Part shown: piece by piece, positions 1-5,973 of the stretch | How the letters are laid out: each line of letters opens with the position of its first letter | Position numbering within the stretch: the stretch's first letter is position 1 | Assembly (NCBI GenBank): GCA_002364735.1 | Contig: DEZB01000048.1 | Coordinates: forward strand, 1-11,420 | From: Bacteroidales bacterium UBA3143 | GTDB taxonomy: Bacteria; Bacteroidota; Bacteroidia; Bacteroidales; Dysgonomonadaceae | Reading direction: 5' to 3' | Length of the DNA: 11,420 nt | The notes under the pieces: generated by a model | Database searches by the model: none | What the model was told of the DNA's origin: nothing | Seen by the model: the letters and a program-made list of their open reading frames with translations, nothing else | Program-made: the position numbers and the translations under genes

Positions 1-37
1 TGATGCGTGTCGAAGTCAGGAAGTATTGTGATAGGTG

Positions 38-80
38 CGCTAAAGTATTAGATTTTTTTCAGTTGGCAAATTCTTTAGCG
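38..80. repeat. Inverted repeat CGCTAAAG / CTTTAGCG
   Basis: CGCTAAAG at 38-45 is the exact reverse complement of CTTTAGCG at 73-80, with 27 bases between that include a run of seven T. It could form an 8-bp stem with a large loop. On neither strand is it followed directly by a T-run, so a simple intrinsic terminator is not well supported. A binding site for a dimeric regulator, or chance in AT-rich DNA, are both possible. Confidence 0.4.
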
Positions 81-98
81 TGAAAAAAACGAAAATTG

Positions 99-187
99 CT
101 ATACTCTATGATAATGTTTTTATTTGCAAACAAGGAGACTGTGAAAAAATATTACACATCCCGTTGAATTTGTTTGATTGAGTATAG
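99..187. repeat. Distant inverted repeat CTATACTC / GAGTATAG
   Basis: CTATACTC at 99-106 is the exact reverse complement of GAGTATAG at 180-187, 73 bases apart. The arms do not extend beyond eight pairs. The distance is long for an RNA hairpin and no function is indicated. It is listed because it lies in the only gene-free stretch at this end, next to another 8-bp inverted repeat. Confidence 0.25.
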
Positions 188-272
188 AAAAGCTTGCAAA
201 ACATTGAAGCTGTATTAAGAATATCTTTTGTAAATTAACCCACATCCATTTCGTAAACAATGTATCACTCGT

Positions 273-416
273 TTAATACTTCCACTCATCTTTCCATTCT
301 ATCTGGGCTTCGTTATCCTTAAAAGTTAGTGGTAACCATGCGTATCTTCCATCGATTGCATTTGTAGGATTCCATATATCAAACATGGCAATAAAAGCAT
401 CTTTTTGACCTTGGAT
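273..416 (-). pseudogene. Out-of-frame 3' end of the GH43 gene
   Basis: Reading the minus strand one frame over from 416 gives 47 codons ending in TAA at 275-273. They begin IQGQKDAFIAMFDIW and continue through GRYAWLPLTF to IEWKDEWKY. This is the expected GH43 C-terminal blade: in this enzyme group the motif QST-VLP is followed by a QGKKDAFI-like stretch, then RYVWLPI and EWKDEW. Removing one base from the GGG run at 418-420 joins it to residue 340 of the upstream frame and gives a 387-residue protein. Whether the extra base is a sequencing error or a real mutation cannot be judged from the window. Confidence 0.85.
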
Positions 417-1437
417 TGGGAAGAACAAAAGTGCTTTGTCCACCGAAAGTTTTTTCAGGGCCTAAATCAAGCTTTTTATTATAACCCACTGCAGGATTGC
501 CAATTTCTGTCCATGGTCCAAATATGTTCGGTGCAGACGATAAGCGTGCCTCGTTAGGCTCCCATGCTGTACAACCTGATGAGAGCATATAATAGGTTTG
601 GTTGTGCTTGAATAAAGCTGGAGCTTCGTGATAGCTGTTGGGAAATATTCTGTAAAAAACACCACTCTCTGAAAGGTAGTCATCACTTAGCAAAGAGATG
701 TGTATTGTGCTGTTACTTTCAGAAGAATATATATGATATGCTTTACCATCATCATCCACAAACACAGTTTGATCACGCGCCATCTGACCTACATCATAAT
801 GACTGCCTAACATATTCACCGAATCGGCATGAGCAGGTAGGCTTCCAGGCCCTCCACGGTAATATGATTTTTCTGCTCTATTGGTCAAATCCTTATGTTG
901 CTCCATTACATTTTGAGGCCAAACACCCGCATTGGGTCGATAACTTTTAACGAAAGTGAAAGGTCCTGTAGGTGTGTCACTGATTGCTACACCAGCTCTT
1001 GATGACTCATACCAACGATCCTTATACTCGAAATGAAAGAACATTACAAAACGATTTGTTTTTTTGTTGTAAACCACTTTTGGACGTTCTATTATGCATC
1101 CTTTGGTTATGTCATGATTAGGATCGTCTTTAATTACTTCAAGGGCTATGCCTTCATCCTTCCAATTGTATAAATCCTTAGAAGAATAACAATGTACACC
1201 AACTTGAGCAAAATTTCCTTCAATTCCTTCAATTTTGTGTTCACCATACCAATAATATGTGTCTTTATGAGGCAGTACACCTCCGCCATGTGCGTTAATA
1301 TGCACGCCATTATTGTCTTTCCAGATTTCGCCTGGGTGAAATTTATCATAGTAAGTTTCAGGTTTTTCATCTTGTTCACAAGAAAACATCCAGATAGATG
1401 CAATAATCAATAGTAATAAGCTTTTTGTATAATTCAT
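379..1437 (-). CDS. GH43 family glycosidase lipoprotein, reading frame broken near its 3' end
   Basis: This is a five-bladed beta-propeller glycoside hydrolase of family 43, of the subfamily 24/34-like type, probably acting on beta-galactoside or arabinofuranoside linkages; substrate is inferred. The N-terminus is a lipoprotein signal ending at Cys20, followed by acidic EQDE, which suggests export to the cell surface. Motifs seen: NAHGGG (48-53) at the start of the propeller, where many GH43 enzymes have the catalytic Asp; IIERPK (Glu117); MARD (Asp222) before VDDDGKAYHIY; HEAP (Glu271, likely general acid); and FGGQST (Gln334). In GH43_24 exo-beta-1,3-galactanases a Gln replaces the usual Asp base, and Gln334 may be its equivalent. 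The start is 15 bases after the upstream DUF5722 gene's stop, so the two are probably co-transcribed. The true frame ends at residue 340 (LP): one extra base makes the last 12 residues here spurious, and the natural C-terminus continues in another frame to 273. Confidence 0.85.
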   Translation of the reverse strand: MNYTKSLLLLIIASIWMFSCEQDEKPETYYDKFHPGEIWKDNNGVHINAHGGGVLPHKDTYYWYGEHKIEGIEGNFAQVGVHCYSSKDLYNWKDEGIALEVIKDDPNHDITKGCIIERPKVVYNKKTNRFVMFFHFEYKDRWYESSRAGVAISDTPTGPFTFVKSYRPNAGVWPQNVMEQHKDLTNRAEKSYYRGGPGSLPAHADSVNMLGSHYDVGQMARDQTVFVDDDGKAYHIYSSESNSTIHISLLSDDYLSESGVFYRIFPNSYHEAPALFKHNQTYYMLSSGCTAWEPNEARLSSAPNIFGPWTEIGNPAVGYNKKLDLGPEKTFGGQSTFVLPNPRSKRCFYCHV

Positions 1438-1452
1438 AATTGCAAGTTTATT

Positions 1453-4311
1453 TTATGGTTCAAATCTATAATTAGCACGGCGTTCAGGAGCATTATCTCC
1501 AATCATAAAAAAAGAATTTATATAGTAGTAATCTTCAATATTATCTGCCCAGTGAAAATTAAATGCTACCTTATTTTGATCAATCAATTGTCGAGGAATC
1601 TGAATCATCAATTCATTTTCTAAGTATTTGTATTTGATTTGACTAACTTTTTGCCATTTGTTTTTACTGAATTTGTTTAGGGTAGTTGTATTGTCATCAA
1701 TAATTTCGCCGTTAATCATGTAGTCATATCCATGCCATCCAGTTTTAGAGTTTTGGTCGGCATCAATAAAAAGCAACATCCAGTTTTTGTTCGTATGGCT
1801 TGATAGGTTATTGTCAGTTTTCACGTAAAAATAAATATTTTCATCATCTCTTGCAACCCGTGTTTCTACAATATCGTTTCTTCCCGTATTGTCTGTATAT
1901 GGTCCAGATTGTCCCACTCCTTCTGAGTTACGATGCTCTATATCTCCAATATGGTCGTAGTAAACAGTTTGAATTTTGTTCCACTGTCCAAAGTCACCAT
2001 TAATATTAATAGTGATTTTTTCTTCAGTTTCTAAAGGTGCGCTCACCCCCTTATACCTTCTTATATTAGCCATTAATTGATAATAATAATTGTCGGTATG
2101 TCCACCTTTCATTGGTTCAATGTCGCGACTGAATTCTTGATTATATTGGTCTATAAAATAGGTGTCACCAGGTTGTATTGGTTTGCCTGCTTGTCCTAAA
2201 TGGGCACCAGGGTAAAAATCCCATTTCAGTAATTCGTTTTTTATATCTGTACCCATTACTTGTTGACCTGCTGACCACTCATTCCATCCTGTTACAAAAA
2301 CAAACTCGGGGTCTATTTCTAACGCCCTGTCCCATTGCTCTTGAAAAAACAATCCTTTATCAGTATCGGGTGTGATATCGTATTCGTTTGTTTCGGGTTG
2401 ATGAAAATTATGGTAGCTTCTACCAATATTGGAAAGTGGATGCTGTGCTGCTGCTACAGGCATGTGCTCATTAACAGCAGGGTCATCGTGCCAGCCAATG
2501 GCTTGAGGGTAATGATCTATCCAAGGCCATTCGTCTTTTCCATTATCATACCAAGGCAGTGAGGTCCAAGCCCAGCTTTGACGAAGACTGAAAAAATTAA
2601 GGATGTCATTTGAAAATACAATATCGTTAACTTTATTTCGGGAAGGCAATTCGTGCTGCCCATAGAGCAATAATGGCTTTCCTTTCCATAAAAACCACAA
2701 ATCTGGATACATGCCTTTTTCATAAAAGTCTTTCCAAAGGGTGTTGACAGATACTTCACTGCCAAAGAATGCAATTTGAGGTGTCTTTTCTCCGCTCGCT
2801 CGCATTTCACGCCACACTTCGCATAGAGGAAGATAAACTTCAGGATAGGTTTGGTCGTTTGTTACATCAAAAATAATAGCATCAACACCAGCGTCAGCTA
2901 ATTGAGTGGCATGTCTACGCAACACCCATTTTTCGTTATTCAAGTAGTATCCTATCTCTGGTTGACCCCAATAATGACTACCATTACCCCATTGAGGATT
3001 TTCTGGATTTGCAGCTTTAATTTTTGTTACATCATGAGGACCTTCTCCGCCTGCATTCAAATGAGTCATAAAATAAAACATCCCAACATATCTATCCTCT
3101 TTTTTTGGTCCACACGCTGCATATCCTGGTAGTTCACGACCTAAAGCATCTACTGCTACCCATGTGTCAGCTTTTACATCACGAAAAGCTTCTTCTCTTA
3201 ATTTTGGATCAATTTCTCCCATGAAGTTTACCTGATCCCAATCATCAATGCCAATTGTCTCTTTATAAGGATCAAACACTTTATCTTCGTTTTCTGTGTC
3301 AGCTGCTTCGAAAACATACCAAACAGGTTTTTTACCGCCTGGATCTGTTTTGTCGTCTGGAAATCGTCTTAGTCCAATTCTAAGTCCACCTTCACCTCGA
3401 TGATCAAACCAATTGTGCCACTGAAATCCATCAATGCCATCCAAGTTTTTTAGCTTTTTCCAAGTATAAGCAAAACCTGCTGCTTGTTCTTTTAAATCTT
3501 GATCAGAGTATGTTTTTGAGTTAGTCCCATTTTCAGACAACCACAACGTGCGTTTGTGTTTTCCTTTGTAAAGCACCTCAGGTTTTTTTATCCATGCATC
3601 CAAAACCTCCAAATTCTTAAAAGTGATGAGGGGTGAATCAAAAGTGAAATCTACTTTTTGATCAAGCCATGTTTTGGGTTCAAAAAGTGATTCTGGATAG
3701 GGATGTTGTGCTACTGCCCATTTAAAATCTCCTTCTACATGGGTGTAGTCAATTAGTATTTCCATCAAATTTTTAGAAGGGTAAAATTTAGGTTGCGAGG
3801 TCCATGCCCAATAATGGGTTAAAGTTACGAATACTTCTGAATGAGGATTATATGTCCTTGCAATATTGTAGCACATTCGCATCGACTTTATATAGGTGTC
3901 CATGAAAATGAGTTCTGTTTTATCGCCCATATTGGTCCAAACCCATCCCGCATCTACCTCGTTGTGCATTATCCAATGATTAATACGACCGTATTTTTTA
4001 TCCTCTCGACTATAACGACTTGTTAAAAAATCTAACGCAGCGGCATAGCATTCTACACTTTCAGGATTAGTCATGTTAGGCATGGAGTAAATACCAGAAG
4101 GATCCATATCTGGGTGCTGCATCAATCGTCCAATTTCAGAGTCAGGAGTTTCTTGTGCTTTTGATACAAGCAGAATGGCTGCAGTGATGATGTTTCTATG
4201 TGCAGTAGTTTTAAAAGTAGAATCCATATTATCTACCTCCTTTTTCCCAAAATACCAATCTTTGCCATTGTAAGTATGCTTAATTCGATCGGGTGCAGGA
4301 GTTGTATACAT
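1453..4311 (-). CDS. DUF5722-type putative glycosidase fused to GH71/99-like and CBM9-like domains (C-terminal piece of a split gene)
   Basis: This is the larger part of a broken multidomain secreted enzyme. Residues here are numbered from the Met at 4311; add 334 for the repaired protein. Residues 1-360 resemble the DUF5722 family, a clan-A-like TIM barrel: HNEVDAGW (Glu118) would be the acid/base and LSENGTNS (Glu260) the nucleophile. After a linker (361-385), residues 386-760 are a GH71/GH99-like domain: VGMFYF, HYWGQPEIGYY, IIFDVTN, WPWID, QEQWDRAL, VFVTGWNEW (Glu678) and SRDIEP. Residues 766-952 resemble a CBM9-like sugar-binding sandwich (ARDDENIYFYV, LLFIDAD, GYDYMING). The Met at 4311 is not the real start: this frame is open upstream to beyond 4395 and encodes conserved residues (RGHVEDLHELDITTATVNIW) that continue the DUF5722 domain. 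The true start is at 5312. The substrate is unknown, probably a rhamnose-containing glycan by context. Confidence 0.75.
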   Translation of the reverse strand: MYTTPAPDRIKHTYNGKDWYFGKKEVDNMDSTFKTTAHRNIITAAILLVSKAQETPDSEIGRLMQHPDMDPSGIYSMPNMTNPESVECYAAALDFLTSRYSREDKKYGRINHWIMHNEVDAGWVWTNMGDKTELIFMDTYIKSMRMCYNIARTYNPHSEVFVTLTHYWAWTSQPKFYPSKNLMEILIDYTHVEGDFKWAVAQHPYPESLFEPKTWLDQKVDFTFDSPLITFKNLEVLDAWIKKPEVLYKGKHKRTLWLSENGTNSKTYSDQDLKEQAAGFAYTWKKLKNLDGIDGFQWHNWFDHRGEGGLRIGLRRFPDDKTDPGGKKPVWYVFEAADTENEDKVFDPYKETIGIDDWDQVNFMGEIDPKLREEAFRDVKADTWVAVDALGRELPGYAACGPKKEDRYVGMFYFMTHLNAGGEGPHDVTKIKAANPENPQWGNGSHYWGQPEIGYYLNNEKWVLRRHATQLADAGVDAIIFDVTNDQTYPEVYLPLCEVWREMRASGEKTPQIAFFGSEVSVNTLWKDFYEKGMYPDLWFLWKGKPLLLYGQHELPSRNKVNDIVFSNDILNFFSLRQSWAWTSLPWYDNGKDEWPWIDHYPQAIGWHDDPAVNEHMPVAAAQHPLSNIGRSYHNFHQPETNEYDITPDTDKGLFFQEQWDRALEIDPEFVFVTGWNEWSAGQQVMGTDIKNELLKWDFYPGAHLGQAGKPIQPGDTYFIDQYNQEFSRDIEPMKGGHTDNYYYQLMANIRRYKGVSAPLETEEKITININGDFGQWNKIQTVYYDHIGDIEHRNSEGVGQSGPYTDNTGRNDIVETRVARDDENIYFYVKTDNNLSSHTNKNWMLLFIDADQNSKTGWHGYDYMINGEIIDDNTTTLNKFSKNKWQKVSQIKYKYLENELMIQIPRQLIDQNKVAFNFHWADNIEDYYYINSFFMIGDNAPERRANYRFEP

Positions 4312-4346
4312 AAACTTGCTAAACCATATATTTACAGTAGCAGTAG

Positions 4347-5312
4347 TTATATCGAGTTCATGTAGATCTTCAACATGTCCTCTATGTACATTAAACCCCC
4401 AAGTCCTTTTTTGCTTGTAGGTTTTTCATCGGGCAGGTTGTTTTTTGATTCTATTTCATCGGCATAACGAGCATGAGATTTCAATTCGAATATACCATTT
4501 TGCTTTTTAGCAAGAACCCATTTAGAGAGCAGCCTGTCATATATTATACTTCCATTATCATTAAAACGATCAATCTTTATTTCAAGTTGATCTTTTAATA
4601 TTGGATGTGAACTATCGAAATCATGAGTTTCAGTAACATCCATATACGGAGTTGCTTCACAAAGGAAAATGGAGTCTTCATTCAACCTTTTAATTCGAAT
4701 GTTTATCTCATTTTCACTTACAGAAACATTGTCAATCTTTAAAGGATAATCAGTCGAAAGATAATCTTTTAGTTTTTGCTCCAGAATAGCTTCCTGTTCT
4801 TTTCTCATCTCTCTATTAGTAGCAATCTCCTTCTCACGTTCCGACATTGGGCGTAACTCTATGTTTCGCAATTGGATATTGACATTTTCTTGACTACCGA
4901 AATCGAGACGTAGCGAGTCACCTTTATTACCCCAGTTTTTCATATCCTCGCTAAGATCAACTGAAAATTTAACCCAACCTTCGGACATACCAACCTCATG
5001 TACCATTTTAGAATGAGGTTTCGTTACATCAAAATATATTTCTAAGTGATCAAGACCTTTTGGACAAAAATAATCGAAGGATAAAACACTATTCTCTTTT
5101 GGGAGTTTTGCTGATAGAGGATGAGTAAAGGAATAGGGATCATTCCCAGTTGTTAGTATTGAAATAGTATTGTTAGTAATTTCTGAAATTTCCAGGTGGT
5201 TAGTTCTTTCAAAATTTATTGACAGAGAAGTTTGACCAAATAATGAATTGCTCAACATCCATGTAAAAAGGACTATTTGAATAATTTTGAACCGCAAGTT
5301 ATGTGTTTTCAT
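4347..5312 (-). CDS. N-terminal piece of the split DUF5722 fusion gene (signal peptide and beta-sandwich)
   Basis: This frame carries the genuine start of the large DUF5722 fusion. Residues 1-27 form a type I signal peptide (Lys/Arg-rich start, hydrophobic IIQIVLFTWML, likely cleavage after SLFG-Q), so the product is exported. Residues about 28-155 look like a carbohydrate-binding-like beta-sandwich (SINFE, VLSFDYF, LRLDFGSQ, IELRPM). Residues about 157-175 are a charged helical linker, and 180-306 lead into the DUF5722 domain, ending with SKKGLGG. After residue 306 the protein leaves frame: the last 15 residues are spurious. One base restored in the GGGGG/TTT tract (4393-4400 on the + strand) gives GLGGFNVHRGHVEDLHEL and joins it to the 1453-4311 frame, for 1286 residues in all. 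It starts 221 bases after rhaM, a gap that holds two hairpins and perhaps its own promoter. Confidence 0.8.
   Translation of the reverse strand: MKTHNLRFKIIQIVLFTWMLSNSLFGQTSLSINFERTNHLEISEITNNTISILTTGNDPYSFTHPLSAKLPKENSVLSFDYFCPKGLDHLEIYFDVTKPHSKMVHEVGMSEGWVKFSVDLSEDMKNWGNKGDSLRLDFGSQENVNIQLRNIELRPMSEREKEIATNREMRKEQEAILEQKLKDYLSTDYPLKIDNVSVSENEINIRIKRLNEDSIFLCEATPYMDVTETHDFDSSHPILKDQLEIKIDRFNDNGSIIYDRLLSKWVLAKKQNGIFELKSHARYADEIESKNNLPDEKPTSKKGLGGLMYIEDMLKIYMNSI
4393..4400 (-). other. Frameshift site in the DUF5722 fusion gene
   Basis: On the coding strand the tract reads CTT GGG GGT TTA ATG in the upstream frame. Adding one G or one T gives CTT GGG GGN TTT AAT GTA CAT AGA GGA, that is LGGFNVHRG, which runs straight into the downstream frame. 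The upstream frame stops at 4347, while the downstream frame is closed by a TGA about 30 bases upstream of this tract, so the shift must fall in this short interval. A missing base in a homopolymer is the simplest reading. Confidence 0.8.
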
Positions 5313-5442
5313 CTCAATTATAATTTAAATATTTAGTTAGCATCTGAAGTTTTTAATTCATAAGCTTGAACAATGAGTTACTTTTGACAACAGGTTAATG
5401 TAAAGTGTAAACATATTAGCTATGCACTCTCATAAAAATATA

Positions 5443-5457
5443 TGCTAAGCTTTAGCA
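5443..5457 (-). terminator. Weak candidate terminator after rhaM
   Basis: On the minus strand TGCTAA-AGC-TTAGCA forms a 6-bp stem with a 3-base loop and is followed by TATATTTTTATG (5442-5431). This is the layout of an intrinsic terminator, but the stem is short and has only two G-C pairs. It lies about 75 bases after the rhaM stop and 130 bases before the DUF5722 fusion start, so it could end or attenuate transcription between the two. Confidence 0.3.
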
Positions 5458-5473
5458 GCCTACTATTAATATG

Positions 5474-5497
5474 GCTTAAGAATGGTAACTCTTAAGC
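5474..5497. repeat. Perfect hairpin GCTTAAGA / TCTTAAGC
   Basis: GCTTAAGA (5474-5481) and TCTTAAGC (5490-5497) are exact reverse complements around the 8-base loop ATGGTAAC. It lies in the 221-base gap between rhaM and the DUF5722 fusion, about 37 bases after the rhaM stop and just upstream of the weaker TGCTAA hairpin. No T-run follows on the minus strand. It may be an mRNA-stabilising or processing stem in the 3' untranslated region of rhaM, or an operator. Confidence 0.4.
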
Positions 5498-5533
5498 GTC
5501 AGTCAGTAAGTCTCTTGAGGACTTAACCCTATT

Positions 5534-5851
5534 TTATTCCATATAAAATACCTCTTTCAGAGGGATAGATACTGGTGATTTGTCAGGGTTTGTATCCATT
5601 ATATCAGCCATGTAATCCCACCATTTCTGTACAGCTGGATTATCACCCAAATCTTGAGATGAGGCATCTCCATCAGTTTTTTGAACTGAGAACAAGATGT
5701 TAGTATCTTTATCCCAGAAAATTGAATAATCAGAAACCCCAGTAGCTTTAAGCAATTCTTTTATTTCTGGCCAAATTTCACGATGTCGTTTTTCGTATTC
5801 AACTTCACATCCTGGTTTTAAAAACATTTTGAAAGCATTTCTTTTAATCAT
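5534..5851 (-). CDS. rhaM: L-rhamnose mutarotase
   Basis: RhaM interconverts the alpha and beta anomers of L-rhamnose in the cytoplasm, feeding the sugar released by rhamnosidases into the isomerase pathway. The 105-residue length is the normal size for this small ferredoxin-like-fold family. Conserved features are visible in order: FLKPG (10-14), EYEKRH with the likely catalytic His23, IWPE (26-29), a YSIF strand (42-45), VQKWWDYMADIM (74-85), NPDKSPVS (88-95) and the closing LKEVFYME. There is no signal peptide, as expected for a cytoplasmic enzyme. It sits 122 bases after the GH78 rhamnosidase, which supports a shared role in rhamnose release and use. The start ATG follows an AT-rich leader without a Shine-Dalgarno sequence, common in Bacteroidota. 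Confidence 0.95.
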   Translation of the reverse strand: MIKRNAFKMFLKPGCEVEYEKRHREIWPEIKELLKATGVSDYSIFWDKDTNILFSVQKTDGDASSQDLGDNPAVQKWWDYMADIMDTNPDKSPVSIPLKEVFYME

Positions 5852-5973
5852 GATTACTTTGTTTTAGATATTTGTATGATCAATTTAAACTAAAATTCAA
5901 GTGTTATTTGCAAGTCCTTTATTGCCAACAATGCATGTTTCTCACACATTCTCTTCAATATCTCATTCTTCTA

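Larger units (their letters stand above)
1..272. other. Gene-free stretch downstream of the GH43 gene
   Basis: I see no convincing reading frame on either strand here. The GH43 gene, once its frameshift is allowed for, ends at 273. The stretch is AT-rich and holds two 8-bp perfect inverted repeats (38-45 with 73-80, and 99-106 with 180-187) and a palindromic TTTGCAAA at 123-130. I found no exact Bacteroidota promoter pair (TTTG with TAnnTTTG) on either strand and no stem followed by a T-run just after the GH43 stop. It is probably the 3' untranslated region of GH43 and/or the leader of the next gene beyond the window. Confidence 0.5.

Noticed and set aside
123..130. Palindrome TTTGCAAA as an operator
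   Set aside because: It is a single 8-base palindrome with no partner site or promoter next to it; not enough to support a regulatory call.
705..950. Short plus-strand open frames inside the GH43 and DUF5722 genes (also at 1192, 1800, 2178, 2335, 2902 and 3841)
   Set aside because: They lie opposite strongly family-like minus-strand coding sequence, have no recognisable domain and read as low-complexity hydrophobic shadow translations.
2517..2810. Minus-strand 97-residue open frame inside the DUF5722 fusion gene
   Set aside because: It overlaps the GH71/99-like domain in another frame and shows no domain or signal of its own.
4311..4347. Treating 4347-5312 and 1453-4311 as two genes of an operon
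   Set aside because: The downstream frame encodes conserved DUF5722 sequence before its first Met, and the upstream frame ends in non-family residues; a frameshift explains both.
5395..5425. Possible promoter box TATGTTTA upstream of the DUF5722 fusion on the minus strand
   Set aside because: It matches seven of eight positions of TAnnTTTG but no TTTG element is found at the proper distance upstream.
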